A stretch of DNA of 64,000 bases, taken from Brugia malayi (Eukaryota; Nematoda; Chromadorea; Rhabditida; Onchocercidae). Location of the stretch: contig NW_025062478.1 in NCBI RefSeq assembly GCF_000002995.4, positions 4,378,001 through 4,442,000 on the forward strand, written 5' to 3'. Shown in pieces: positions 51,701 through 64,000 of this stretch. The notes beneath the pieces are model-generated. The model was given only the letters and a program-made list of their open reading frames with translations. It had not been told where the DNA came from and searched no databases. The position numbers and the translations under genes were made by a program. Within the stretch, counting starts at the first letter, position 1. Every line of letters starts with the position of its first letter.

Positions 51701-54700
51701 CACTGAGACAGTTCTTGAATATTCCGGCGTAAATTTTGATATTGAAGTGATGCTTCTAGCTGTGCACGCCTCTTTGCCGCTGCTTGATGAACTAACGATC
51801 GACGAGCCAAAACATCATCACGACGCTGAAATTTTGAGAAAATAATTGTTTCACTCACTAAGGTAAAGATGTTGTTTTTAATTCAAATGAAAAAAAAAAA
51901 AAAAAGAGAAAAAAAGTAGCCATTAAATAAATGAACAAATGAGAGCAAACAATTGGCTCACTAAATAATGCATAACTCATATTAATTCTTCAATCATTTC
52001 TTATTTACTTCAAATAAAACTACTTAGTTACTGAAAACAAAGTAAAAGATTGTTTAGAAGCTTTTGGGAAATGATTAGTTGCCTATTATACAAGAAAATA
52101 AATGAGACAAATTTGATGGGTTTATAATAAAAACTGAAATGCGCGAAACGATCAACTTCTGAGATAACCTTTTTAATGAAATCTGCTTCGCTATGTTTTG
52201 CCTGGATCAGTTGATCGGCACCTCTCGCGAAAACTTTCAATCGATCTTCCTGAGCTCGAAGTTTCGCTTCGAAATCCGAATGACGCTTTAACAAATTCTC
52301 AGCTGTTTCTACCGAATCCTGAATTCATTTAAACTGACTTCAAGATCTGAACAAATTCACAAAAAAATGAAATCCATTAAATTTTATTATACAACAAAAT
52401 AATAGAAAATTGTAAAAATAAAACGGAATTGTCGAAAGAATTATATTGTAACCTCAAACTTTCAATGTCAAAGTCAATTATATTAGTTCCAAAAACTTTT
52501 AAGATATGAAAAAACACCCCAAGATTGGAAAGTTCCAAAAAAGCTTCATGTCCTTTTGTCGCTGCGTCAATTCTTTCCGCTTCGGTATTTAATAACTGTA
52601 AATTCAAAAGTTCTTTCAGCCATCGTTCTTTTTCTTTCCATAAAGCATTGAGTGTTTGCTGGTCGGTGTCTAACTTTTTCAGACTTCCCTTTACCTGAAA
52701 GATATTGTTTAACATATTATTATTCCAAGCCGATTTACATCAAACACGTCAATTGACCATGCAATCGAACTTAAATTTTCAAAGGTCAAAATTTTCCTAG
52801 TAATTTCAAATTTTGCAAAAGACCTAATGATAATGAAATCATAATCTTCTTCTTTTTCACTAATTTACCAAATAGTTTCCCATCTAAACTTAAGATAAGA
52901 TATTTGAAATCATTTAAACCCATCCCTTATAATTAAATTTTCAAAACACAAACATCTTCAAGTGCAGAATTTTTTTGCAGTAAACGCTGTCCAAGATCTC
53001 GTATATAATCGAATTCATATTTTTTACCACTTATATCATCGTTGAGCTCATAATGCTTCTTCAGTAATTCTTCAGCTGATGAAACATCTACTGGTCGGGT
53101 ATTATCAACAAGAATTAATTTTGTTTTGTCAATCCATGTTTGCAAATTCCTAAGAAAAAAATATTAGTCAGCAAATAAAAATTTTCTATGAGATTTCATC
53201 AAATATGAGATGTCTTCAGAGTGCTAAACAAAAAATATTGCAAATCAACTTAGTTGATAAATGATATCTTAGAAAGCACTGCTTTTTATATTAAATGAGC
53301 AGATACTAGTAAAATCCTAGCGAAAAATAATAAATATTAAAAAATCATTCTGCATTGGAAAATATTTCGAATACTAAAATGGACAACTAATTCTGTTGCA
53401 TAATTCAAAGAATAAACCATACTTCACAGCACCATCGAACATTTGATGACCCTGTGTTTGTTCGGCTTCCTCAATGCGTGCAGCTGATTTTTGTCTCAGT
53501 TCATCATGCATTTTAACTAATTCTTTAATCATTTGTTCAATTCTAGCAGCTTCTTCAGGATGTTCTTTCTTTACCTAAAATATGCATTAGTTCATTCAAG
53601 ATTTTTAACTAAATCATTTTAGAAAATTCAAATGTATGCTAAATTACTGGAAATAAAAAAAAAGTTGATGACTGTCTGGCTGAGATTTCTTCACAGCTAC
53701 AAGATGATATTTTTGTCACGAATAAAAAACAAAAACCACAAAGAAACCTCATCTGCAAGTTGCTGCAGGAAACGAATCTTTTCCTCCAATGGTTTAAGAT
53801 CCTTTCCCAAGTTTTGATAACGTTTCTGTACTGCCTGAACAGCTTTTGGATCATTCATATCAACTTTATGTTCAAGTAAGTCAAATTTATCTTGCATCCA
53901 TGATCGAGCGTCTTCGCATGTTTCATTAAATGCTGCAACTCTTTCCGCTGCTTCCTAAAATGATTGCATAAACATATATATGAAGGGCTAATAGATAAAG
54001 TTTAAAATTACTGCATAAAAAGTGCTAGGAGATAGCACAGCTATGCCACAGCAATACTGCTTTTAATTTCTAGTAGTAATTATTTGAATGTTCTGATATA
54101 TATCGTTAATATTATATGTATTGAAATAAGCTATATTATCAACATAATCTATATTATCTTTGATAAGGATTGATAAAAATAACATACAGTTGGTAAATGT
54201 CATTAACGGCAAATTATTATTGTATGAAAAAATCTAAAGAAAAAAGGTAGTACCGGGAAAATTCTTTTGACCTCAGATTTGTTCCCCATTTCATTTTCAT
54301 AAGACCGAAAAGAAAAAAATTTATAACTCTAGACTATCTCATATCAAAAATCATTTGTTAGACAAATTAACTTACAAGTTGACGCTGCTTTATCTTTAAA
54401 AGATCACGTATTTTGTTCCAAAGCAAATTCGCTGCATCCTGACGTCGTCGAATTTCATTACTATGGCTATGACCTTCATTAACTAATTCTTCGGCAACGT
54501 CATTAATTCGTTTAATTTGAATTCTACCGTTGGTGTTGATTTCATTTTCGAGTTTCTAAAAAAATAAATAAAAACAAGATATGAAGCTAAAACATTATGT
54601 AATTATCATCTTATCTCGACATTTAATGATATTCAAATGTAGTATCAATATATTCCAAACTTTGTTCGAAGTACTAAATGATCTTTGTGTATGTAGCAAT

Positions 54701-57700
54701 TGCAAAGGTAAAATGCTTTTACTAATTCATCAATTTATAATATAGAAATCTTAGCTCAAATTTCAACGATTTAGGAAAATTTTTCCACAACTTACATTAA
54801 ATTTCTTTCGTGAAGTCTTAACATTATCTGAAGTAGTGCTATCAGAAAGAGACATTTCTGTTTCTTTTGTCCAAGTTTCAAATTGATCGCATTCACGTAA
54901 GAATTTAAACAACTTGATTACATCATTGAGAAGTCGCCGGCGTTCCTAAAATTCGCAAAATTCTGTAAGCAAATATATTTAAATGAAAAAACAGAAGAAT
55001 TTACAGGATGAATTTCAAAATATTTGAACGAACTGAAGATATAGATTTGGAAATTTAAAAATTGAAATGAACAAGAATATATGAAACAACTAATACGGAA
55101 AGGTTATTACTCCGTTAGTGGAAAGAAACTATTCCTTTACCTCAGCCAAATTATTCAGATTTCGATAACCAGCGCTAATAGCTTCCTGACGTTCCATAAT
55201 AGCATTTCGGGAACCCTGTGATTCGCGTTCCGACTTCCGAGTAGTTATTGTTTGCGCAACCGTTACTGTCTCGCCTTCCACAATTTTACAATAATTTGCA
55301 GGTACGTAACCTTCTACTCCATCTTGTTTCAAAATACGCCACCAATCATTGTTTGATTTTTCGATTAGTGCTAATATCTTAAAATAAAAATTTTAAACTG
55401 ATCTCAAAGATGTTGACTGCCTTATTGAATCCTTATTCAGTAATTCAGATTTTCAATAAAACTTCTCATTTGACTGACTGTGCAAATAGTCAAGAGCTAG
55501 AAATAAATCCTTTAATGATTCTCATTTCACTTTCAGAATTTATAAAAAAGAAATTTTGAAAAACTGCAAAGATAATTTAAAGTGTGACTTAAAATGAAAT
55601 AATGGAAAAGCTACAGGAGGGAAAAAATAGAAATAAACAATTAAAAACTGACTACTGTTTAATTATTCATTAAATTAATACAAAATGAATTGGATCAGAT
55701 TTTCCGGCAAGTAAATTACAACATTTGACAATGTCTAAGACATATATTTCAATAACTAAAAATAATGCTAAAATAAAGAGAATAAATAATGGTACTAACC
55801 TCATCTTTTTTAACTTCGATATTATTCCCGGAGTAAGGGTATAACATCTTCACTTGAGGTACAATAAGCTCTTCAGTATCTTCTTCGATACGCACAACGG
55901 CGCCCGCGATGAATTCCGTATTTGCTAACTCTCTTGCCATCTCTTCAAGTCTTACTATATCAGCTCGATAAGCCTGAATCTCTTCTTCCAAACGCATATG
56001 CCTTCAATTGAAAATACTAAATATTATTACATTGAAGGTCTCTAGTAATAATAAAAAAACAATAAGACTTTAAGATTAAAAGAATTTAACTTTTTGCAAA
56101 AGTAGTGGAGATGGATTAAATTTGAAAAGTTAAAATTTGAAGCAAACAAATCTACAAAACAAAGGGACAGAAAAAAAAGAAAGTTCACCTTGATAGCAAA
56201 CTTTCTGATGCTTGTTCATCACGCCCATAGTCACTACTTTTAACAAGTGGCATTTTTTCACGAATCCAACTTTCTGCTTCATTTGCATCCTGGAAATACT
56301 GATGAGCTTGTTCAGCTTCACGCAACCATCTTCCAACCGCTTCAATTACCTAAAAAAGTGGAACGAATTGTACATCGACAAAAAAGATATATAATAAACA
56401 CGTTAACAGTATATAATTCATTCGCTTTTTCGGCACTTTTCTATACCAAAATTTTACTTTGAAAACCTTTCACCACTAAGTACATTAAGACTTAAAAATT
56501 TTGATACATTAAAACTTCCACTGGTGTACATTTGTAGTGTGTACCTATAATACATTGCTAAAACAGTTCATAAATATATGCTTCAAAACCAATTTCGCAG
56601 TAGCAAATCTCGAAAATCTTAATAATCCAAGAAATTCTCGTATGTTTCAAAATTTCACCAACTTTTCTTAGCTGCTCCCATTTAGCGTGCAAATTATATA
56701 TTCTCGTTTGAATATCTTCTTTATTTTGACCATTTGCTATTAGTCGCTCACCAGCTGCAATCACTCCTTTTGCTCTTTGCCAGTGTCCTTCCATTTCAGT
56801 TTCCAAATTCTAAAATTAAGAAAAATAAAATACAAACTTCTCACTTCACTTTGTAATGAAAGAAAAGTTTGGGAAAGAAAGCGAAATTATTGAAAATTTA
56901 AAAAAAAAAAAATTATTGAAAAAAAAAGAATTAGAATAATCACCTTAAAAGTGCGTCTTAATTGAGCAGTAGCTGAAAGGTCTCTATTTTTGAGAAGTGA
57001 GATGCATAAATCTTCTTTCTCCTGTAACCAACTCATTTCCTCTTCATGATCTTGAATAAAACGGTATAAATCACGAGCACGATATAAAGTTATCCTTCGC
57101 TGTTGGCATAATTGTACAACACTAAAAATGATATAAATATGTCACAAAAAATACTGCTCTACGAGCATTTAATCGAAATTATCATAATATATTGAAATCA
57201 AAATTATTGAAATTTCTGTATTATAATTTATTTTAAATTATTTCATAATGTCATCAGGATTTACCTTTCATAAAGACCGCTCACATTATCTAGTTTCCTT
57301 TGCAACACATCATACTGTTCTCCCTTTCCTCGAATATAGTCCAATGCATGTGATGTGACATTTTTCAAAAGTTCTCCCTGTGAATTGAGTTGTGCTTCGA
57401 GAATCTCTTGTTTGCCAAGTAAATCCTGCACTCCTAACAAATGTTTTCCAACATCACGACTCCGAAATTGAGGCTAAAAATACAGCTAATGCAAAGGATA
57501 AAGTTAAATATAATAGAATAATTAATGATAATATCAACAAGAAATCCACTGTGAAAATAATATCAATGGAAGAAATCCTCAAAGCACACTATCAGAAATT
57601 TTTTTTTAAACATAAACCATAATTAAGCTTTAGGCTTTGATGATAAAAGAAAAAACTTTTCCGTACTGAAATTTCCACCACGTAACAGTCGCAGAACTTA

Positions 57701-60700
57701 ACAAATGATTCACGACAAATGAACTTTACCTCTAACGCACGTATCTCCAATAACAATGTATCTATATCCCGAAGCAAACCCATTAGATCACTTAATGATA
57801 AAAGCGCACGACGTCGTGCTTCCAAAGCCGCTAGCAACTGTGACCATTTATCTAAAAGTTCACGTTCACGTATTCGGATTTTATCACTATCATGATAATT
57901 TTCCTTCGATAACTCCGCAGCCATAAACGACAGTGACTTAAATCGATTTTCCTGAAATATCGCCGTAAGTTTTCCTGTTTAAGTACTACAAATAGAACTG
58001 AAGAGGAAAAGTTCATTTCCACTTATTTCCAATAAAATCGAGTTTTGTATTAATTCTTTTTCCTTCTTTGTAAAATATAATTTTGAACAGCAAATACAAT
58101 AAATGTAATTACTCTCATTTACTACCACAGAAATAACTGTAAAAAATAAGAGCAGAAATAGAATAACGAACTCTAGGCAGGATATCCGCAGCAATAGCTT
58201 GTTGTTTTTTCAGGGAAGCTTCAACTTGAGCAATATTTCTACCCAAATCAAAATCTTGCAAGACAGAACTCATCTCACGTAACCATGCATCTCGTAATCC
58301 TGCTTTGCGTTCAAATTTCTGCGCCATAAGCTCTAATCTTTCTTGTCTGAAATTTTTATTTTACATATCTGTAATCTATATATTGCATTGACTATTAGCT
58401 ACAATAGAGTTAAATTTTTCAAACAACAGAAATCATTGGCTTAGTTCATTTAAACAATAAACTTTCTAGTTTCAAAATTCAACGGTAAGTCATTTTCGAT
58501 TTCATTTTTGATTTTTACAAAGATGGTTAGAAGCTAAAAAAAAAAAAGGAAAAGAAAAACTAATAAATTAATTAAACCTTCGCAATTCCATCATAAGAGC
58601 CAACTGTCTGTCATTTTCGGAATGATCTAAAAGTGCCCAAGCTGATTCAATATCATGCATAAATAGGCCTGAAATGGAGGATTAAAAGGTTAACAAAAAT
58701 ATATCAAAATTTCTATCAAGGATATTGTTTTCCCCAAAAGCATGCAAATTTTTGATAATTTCAATAATGATTGATGGCGATTTTATAAGATTATTTTAAT
58801 AGTTAAAAATACCTGCTGGCGGAACATATGGTTTTCTCCCCATTGCTTTTCTCTTTGTTTGTATTGTGAAAAATAAAGCTTCCAATTCTCCTTTCTCTTT
58901 ATATCTAAAATATTCATTTGTTTTAGAAAGTAATATTTATTAACATAGACAAATCATCATTTATAAAATATCGAAAGGAAAATTTTATATTGTATCAAAA
59001 AGAAAAAAAAAAAAACTATTTGATGAAAATAATTAAGACAAAAATACATTAACTGTTATGAAATAAACTGATAAAAAGGAAAAAGAACACATACTTTGGT
59101 GGTTTTTCCACAGTACGATAATTTTTAAATGCTAATAATTGATCCTGAATTCCTTTTAGCGAATTTGGGAATTTTCGATCGTTTAGCATCGTAATGGTTT
59201 GCTGTATCCAAAGAAGTAATTCTGAACATAGCGCTTCATAATCTTCTTGAAGTTGATCAGAAGACATCAAGCTACCAACAATCTATAAACAATCAGTATA
59301 ATTAAAGATATGTTTAATTACTATTCCAAGAAAAAAAAAAAAAAAAAAAAAAAGATTGTGTACGACACTGAGCTTTGTTCCATCATTAATATTTCCCAAT
59401 TATGATCACTTTTTTTTGTTTTTTCTTGCACCATTTTAATGAAATATTCCATAGAAACACTATAATAACAACTTTGATAATGTGTAATTTCAACTGAATC
59501 AAAATTTAACTTCAAAATAACTGAATTGAATTGGTGTTAAGATTGGAACAAATCTGGATTAAATATTTATATAAAATTTAAATGATCTAAACAAACTGAT
59601 TATTTATGACCAACCTTAGCAACTCTTCTTGCACCAGTCATTTCTGTTTTTTGCTTTGCAAAATGATGATAATAGAGTGAAACATAAGTAATAATAGATT
59701 TTTCATCTGGATGAGCAACATTAACATCTTCAGCATCCAATAAACGTGCAATATCTAGCTTCTTCTCTGCTACATCAAATGCATTATTTAAATTTCCGAT
59801 TGCATCTTGTGGTGACAAACTTTCATAATTAATCAAATCTGGCCTTAAAATTATCATTATTAATTAAATGATTTTAAATGAGATATAAAAATAACAATGT
59901 TTTAGTTATTTGAATTAATGTAGAAGATGAAGATAGCAAATATAGCAAAAAAAAAAAAGAGAAATACATCAAAAAGAAGATATTAAATAGTGTAAGCTGT
60001 TAAGAAAATCAAAAGAACTATTAATCTAAGCAGTAGTTTATTTTTAACTTAATAAATGAATATAAAATTATGCTAACCTATGAGAGTGAATTAACGCATT
60101 GAAAGCTAAACCATTACGCCATGAAGTGGTGAAATTTTCTACTTTTGAATTTGCATAACCTGCTGTTTTTCTTTGACACCATAATAGAAGAGCATCCTTC
60201 GCATGCTTTCTTTCACCTGATTCTTCGTCCATCTAAAATTTAATATTCTAATAGACAAAAACAAATTAATTTGCGAATTAATCTTATCTCATTAATTTTA
60301 AAAAATTTCCGCTAGGAGTGAATATATCTTTTACAAGTTTTAAAAATCATACAACAATCAATATATATTTAGTTTACCGGAATGGAAATTGTATCAATCT
60401 GGAAGCGAAGAATGATCGTCCAAATGAGACCGAGAATAAGCCGTTCATTTCGATCCAAAATATCTTCTGCACCAATATTTTCAAGCTGTAAATGATTAGT
60501 CTTAAGAACCTTATATATAATCAATGGTCAGATTTTATTCATAACTAGAATACACTTTAAGCACTGATTCCGATGATTCATGCTATTATTTTAAATAGTT
60601 TAAAGATTTATTGAATCCAACAAAATACGACGGTTAAATCACAGCTCTTATTAATAAATAAGAAAAAAACATTAGTTTTCTTATCGTGACATAAAGAAAT

Positions 60701-63389
60701 CTATATAAATATTAGAAAAGAAAAAACAAAAAAAGAACAAAAACGAAATAAAAACAAAGACGAAAATATTTCCTAGACTAAATTAGGAACGATTATTTTA
60801 AAAATTACATTAAAAAAAAAAAAAACGATCAGTGCTATTTCTCACATAGACGCATGAATGAATGTAGAAGAAACAACCAAATGAGTTGGAAATCACTAAA
60901 CTTCAGAAACTCGGAACAAGCCTAAACTACGGAACAGATAAAAAGGAGTATTGAATTAGCCAAAAATATTTCAAAATGCATCGATAATAATCTAGATGCA
61001 GCAAATAAATAACATAATTAATTGGTAATTGATAGTCAATAGTTGATCGATAATAATTGCTAATTAATAATGACAAATAGCAACAATTAATAACTAATGA
61101 TAATTACTGATGGATGATAACAATAATTAATAACAATAATTGTTATTAATAATAATCACAACGTGACAGTCGTACATCAAATCATTTTCGATTTTAAGAA
61201 TGAGGAAAAGTTAGAATTACTGTAAATATATAAAACATTTTCTTCCTTATAATTAGAATCATATAACAAATCGAATCTGATTATTAACACCTAAGGAGAA
61301 AAAAAGAAAAGAAAAAAAAAAAAAACTTGCCTTAGAAAAAAATTTTTATTTTTAGTAAAAAAAAATCAAAACTAAGAATTTTTGATGGTAATATTTTAAA
61401 ACTCCACCTGTATTCGTTTTTTCTTCAAAAAATCAAGTGTTTTATTAAGATTTTCGATTTTCTGCACTCGCATTCGACCTCGATTTGGTTTGCCAAGTTT
61501 TTCACCCGAGATAATCTCCAGCAATTTCATTAGTAATACACCATCTCCGAGATCCACAAATAAATCGACGATTTCAAGTCGTGCCTAAAAATAATTATTA
61601 CCAGTACCAATATCATTATCATTTCAGCAGTACTGGTAACATTTAATATTACTACTAGTTATTATCAGTACCAACATCACTATCATTATCAGCAATACTT
61701 GTAACATTTAATATTTCCGGTATGATGCAAAATTTTAAAACTATCCAATTTAATTTTTATTTTCGGTTTCGGAACAAAATATTCATACTGTCTGATTGAG
61801 TTGAAGTATCATGATAATTAATCGTGGTAATCAGATACTGATATCATCCTAAGGTGACTTACTTTTTTAAAGAAGTAAGAAAATATTTTCATCAATATTC
61901 AATATTATATAATAATATGGAATATTATATTATATTTATTATTGTATATTAGTTTCAAGGAAAGCAAAAATCATGCAATTCTAAATGACTCGAAATAATA
62001 TATTAAATAAAAAAAATAAAACTGCATATTTATAGACTTAATATTAATTTTGTTTATTGAAAAATTAACATTATTTTTAATAACAAATAATAATAAGGAT
62101 AACGATTAGAATATTCCATTCTTTGATTTTAATTTTGAAATAATGAAATAATTTTTTGGATTAGTCAGCACTTTGGCAATAAAATTATATTATAAACTTT
62201 TATCATTCATCATCCCAACAGAAATGATATTTCGCAGAATAATAAATTTTAACTACAATGTTAATAAAACGTAATGTTAGCTTGCTTATGTGATTTTATT
62301 CTAACTTTTGCAATCATCACATTAAATTGTTCCCATCATTGTGGCAAAGCAAAAATATTAATGGCCACAGAAAGAGGTTTAAAAATAATGCAAAAAAAAT
62401 TGATCATAAATATAGTTTAATTTTAGAATTTGGAGAAACTGTTTCTTTGTTTTCTTTTATTATTTATTTTTGTCTTTTTATTTTTTTCCATTTTTCTAAC
62501 TGCCAATTTTACTAATATTTATTTACAGAAGTTCTGTTTACTTTCGGAATCGTTGCATTAAACAGATATTTCAAGTGAACGATATAAGAAAAATGTGACA
62601 AAAGCATTTGAACATTCAAATTAAATCTCAGATATAAGTCGAAAATAAACGATTTTTCATGCAAATTTTGATATATATATAATCCAGTGATAAATGCTAC
62701 CTCATAATAAAAGTGCCAATTTATCAAAAATTTTAAATCATTATTAAATTATTGTAATTTCATACTCTAACTGATGATTTACTATAAAAATGAATCAACT
62801 GTTTATATAGATTCACATTTAAATAAGAATTAAAAAGCAAAAAGATCAGCAAGGTAAAAAACATAAAATCGTAAATATAATATAAAATATAATGATATTT
62901 TAGTAAAAATCAAAGGTTGTTTTAAAAAACTGAAAATTTTAAAAACTTACTCTGTTAAGAAATGAGTTACACCATTTAGTAAATGTTTTTTTCTGAATGT
63001 GTACTCGTTCATCTTGCAACTGTTTGATACGATTTCGTTCAAATGATAACGTTGGATCACTAAATTCATCATAATCATCTGATAAAAATTGTGACTGATT
63101 TTTTTCAAACCCATTTTTGTTCACCCGTGGAACTTGAACCTATAAAAAACGATATTACAATGAAATAAATTGGAATTATATCAACAAATAGATGCATTGA
63201 ACTATTCATTAAATTTATCAAAAGTTGATCGATAATGATTAATTTTAGTTGATAACTTTTAAAAAAAAAGGCAAGCATAAATCAAAAATATGTTATATTC
63301 AATTGCACTTATTATTTATACTACAAAATATTCATAATTAGCGTTAACAAAAAGAAATAATGATATACTTGTATTTCATATTTCGGCAT
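33535..63389 (-). CDS. sma-1: Beta-heavy spectrin (CH-CH, spectrin repeats with SH3, PH)
   Basis: Beta-heavy spectrin pairs with alpha spectrin in the apical epithelial membrane skeleton; in C. elegans sma-1 drives embryonic elongation and body shape. About 67 coding exons are visible from the ATG at 63387-63389 to the TAA at 33535-33537, summing to roughly 12 kb or 4,000 residues (C. elegans SMA-1 is about 4,170). Order: tandem CH domains, a long array of spectrin repeats (each with the W near the start of helix A, e.g. [35 protein letters not shown]), an SH3 domain within an early repeat, then a low-complexity linker, a PH domain and a serine-rich tail. The early SH3 and the length exclude the conventional beta spectrin (unc-70), which has 17 repeats and no SH3. 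Exons beyond those listed separately run mostly 100-400 nt; the largest are about 47909-48314 and 50881-51275. Internal exon limits are approximate. Confidence 0.95.
34452..34535 (-). other. Candidate alternative 84-nt exon of sma-1 tail
   Basis: The open segment encodes a helix-like stretch ([19 protein letters not shown] followed by DSSSGLGN). It is a multiple of three long, with acceptor GACAGAG and donor GTGTTT. It fits in frame only if the upstream exon (35094-35253) ends at a GTAATC donor instead of the stronger GTAAGT eight bases later. With the stronger donor the message skips to 34289-34389. Both forms are open, so this may be alternative splicing. Confidence 0.35.
35510..36300 (-). 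other. sma-1 exons encoding the PH domain
   Basis: The PH domain is spread over the end of exon 36275-36532 ([12 protein letters not shown]), exon 35855-36042 ([20 protein letters not shown], then a variable loop with [10 protein letters not shown]) and exon 35510-35639 ([19 protein letters not shown] with the terminal helix [10 protein letters not shown]). This order of strands and the conserved helix tryptophan fit the spectrin PH domain, which binds phosphoinositides at the membrane. Confidence 0.88.
36275..36898 (-). other. sma-1 low-complexity linker between repeats and PH domain
   Basis: Exons 36661-36898 and 36275-36532 encode a charged stretch ([19 protein letters not shown]) and then a serine/threonine/proline-rich part ([20 protein letters not shown]). 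No globular domain is evident. The position between the last spectrin repeat and the PH domain is the usual place for an unstructured linker. Confidence 0.7.
51485..51524. repeat. Perfect 20 bp tandem duplication in a sma-1 intron
   Basis: CGACATTAATTTAAGTGAAA occurs twice in direct succession (51485-51504 and 51505-51524), about 40 bases before the next sma-1 exon in plus-strand order. The copies are identical, so the duplication is recent. Confidence 0.85.
55141..56001 (-). other. sma-1 exons encoding the SH3 domain
   Basis: Exon 55800-56001 ends [25 protein letters not shown] sequence and exon 55141-55377 continues with [21 protein letters not shown]. The ALYPY-like start, the WW pair and the GYVPANY end are SH3 hallmarks. 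An intron of about 420 nt splits the domain in its middle. In the beta-heavy family the SH3 sits in the fifth spectrin repeat, which agrees with its position about 720-860 residues into this protein. Confidence 0.92.
60486..61407. other. sma-1 intron of 922 nt
   Basis: A long intron for this gene. It contains a degenerate run of AATTAATAA/ATGATAATT units at about 60990-61160 and several poly-A tracts. No nested gene was recognised on either strand. Confidence 0.6.
61585..62950. other. sma-1 intron of 1,366 nt, the longest clear intron in the gene
   Basis: An AT-rich intron between the first two CH1 exons. It starts near a 64-bp imperfect duplication and holds a palindromic AATATTATAT-rich patch at about 61900-61950. 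Open frames on the plus strand (62327-62515) and minus strand (62512-62727) lack splice support and look like chance frames. Long early introns often carry enhancers, but none can be shown. Confidence 0.55.
61602..61716. repeat. Imperfect tandem duplication, period about 64 bp
   Basis: Two copies of a unit starting CAGTACCAAYATCA and ending GTAACATTTAATATT begin at 61602 and 61666. They differ by several substitutions and a small gap. They lie inside the second long sma-1 intron, next to the exon at 61408-61584. Confidence 0.7.
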
Positions 63390-64000
63390 TTTCTTCTTTG
63401 TTTCAAATGCTTAGCCTTGCTTAAACGATTAAATGCACTTCAATTGCACCATATGTTGGTTAGTTGATCGAACAGCAGGCGAATAGCTAATCATATTTAT
63501 GCAAATTTAGTTTTTTTCTTTCTCTTTCGTTTGTAAATGATCGATTATAAATGAAAGAATTCAAACAACGCTAATGAATCATTTCAACTAAGATGAAATA
63601 ACTGATAAAAATTCGTTAAAATATAAAATCTTAAGGAATAATTTCAAAATTAAAATTTATCATATATTTACTGTTTTAATGCATAAGAAATTCAATAATA
63701 GATGAACAATGGAGTAAAATAATGAATTAATTTGGGACATAATCGTTATGAAATATGATAATATGTGACAATAAACACAGGCAACAGTAAAAGCTATAAG
63801 GCATCTAGTGAAAAAGGGTCAAAATCCGTGTAGATGAGGTCAAGGTCCCTGTAAAGTCTTCAATTCACACATATATTGACACACACACACACACAGACAC
63901 AGACACACACACACACACATACACATGCACACATACATATATAAACTTTACCTCAAACATTCGTATATATTTAGATATTTATATTATATATAGTAAAAGT
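63390..64000. other. Upstream flank of sma-1
   Basis: The presumed promoter side of sma-1. It has no recognisable exon and no clear acceptor directly before the ATG. The sequence is AT-rich to about 63770, then somewhat less so, ending in the CA repeat. Confidence 0.5.
63880..63941. repeat. (CA)n microsatellite, interrupted
   Basis: A run of about 60 bp of CA dinucleotides broken by GA, TA and TG steps, passing into a short TATATA tail. It lies about 490 bp upstream of the sma-1 start. The interruptions suggest moderate age. Confidence 0.85.

Larger units (their letters stand above)
59615..63139 (-). other. sma-1 exons encoding tandem CH domains (actin binding)
   Basis: Exons 62951-63139, 61408-61584, 60378-60485, 60078-60232 and 59615-59843 join in phase. 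CH1 begins after [20 protein letters not shown] with [11 protein letters not shown], then [18 protein letters not shown] and [17 protein letters not shown] sequence at its end. CH2 shows [32 protein letters not shown] and [18 protein letters not shown]. This is the canonical F-actin-binding module of beta spectrins. A 21-nt first exon (63369-63389, MPKYEIQ) precedes it. Confidence 0.93.

Noticed and set aside
62327..62727. Possible nested gene in the long sma-1 intron
   Set aside because: Open frames on both strands are short, rich in F, K and I, and lack paired splice sites or a recognisable motif.
33535..63389. Reading the spectrin as conventional beta-G spectrin (unc-70)
   Set aside because: It has an SH3 domain and roughly twice the number of repeats; both features mark the beta-heavy class.
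1..64000. tRNA, rRNA, CRISPR or prophage features
   Set aside because: No cloverleaf with matching B box, no rRNA core sequence and no spaced identical repeats were found by eye; weak or divergent tRNAs could be missed without a covariance search.

Overview
The window is nuclear DNA from a nematode. It is very AT-rich, its genes are cut by many short introns (mostly 100-500 nt) with strong TTTCAG or TTTTAG acceptors, and every recognisable protein is an animal protein with an established worm counterpart. Degenerate copies of the nematode telomere hexamer TTAGGC also occur internally. Base composition and intron style would suit a filarial or other spirurid worm, but that is inference; nothing here fixes the species.

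Layout, left to right. (1) 168-1554, minus: first six coding exons of the spliceosomal intron-binding helicase Aquarius (emb-4), which continues beyond the left edge. (2) 5770-6512, plus: a two-exon insulin-like peptide gene with eight cysteines, the only plus-strand gene found. (3) 8050-10845, minus: complete six-exon tmem-231, a ciliary transition-zone protein, preceded by a 48-codon open frame that ends directly against its start codon. (4) 12561-24736, minus: a KIDINS220/ARMS orthologue (kdin-1 type) with ankyrin repeats, a KAP P-loop NTPase carrying inserted membrane helices, and a SAM-like region. (5) 26506-29588, minus: complete nine-exon cdc-73 (parafibromin, Paf1 complex). (6) 29931-31450: a 1.5 kb fold-back repeat whose arms hold degenerate TTAGGC/GCCTAA arrays. 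(7) 33535-63389, minus: complete beta-heavy spectrin (sma-1), about 67 coding exons and roughly 4,000 residues, with two CH domains, a long run of spectrin repeats interrupted by an SH3 domain, and a C-terminal PH domain.

Apart from the insulin gene everything reads on the minus strand. Spacers of 1.7-4 kb argue against a tight operon, although acceptor-like AGs just upstream of several start codons suggest spliced-leader addition. No functional theme joins the genes: they serve splicing, transcription elongation, ciliary gating, neuronal membrane signalling, apical membrane skeleton and secreted insulin signalling. Exon limits were read by eye from splice consensus, reading phase and similarity to known families. 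The splice phase was checked junction by junction for emb-4, the insulin gene, tmem-231, kdin-1 and cdc-73, and for the two ends of sma-1. The internal sma-1 exons are approximate.
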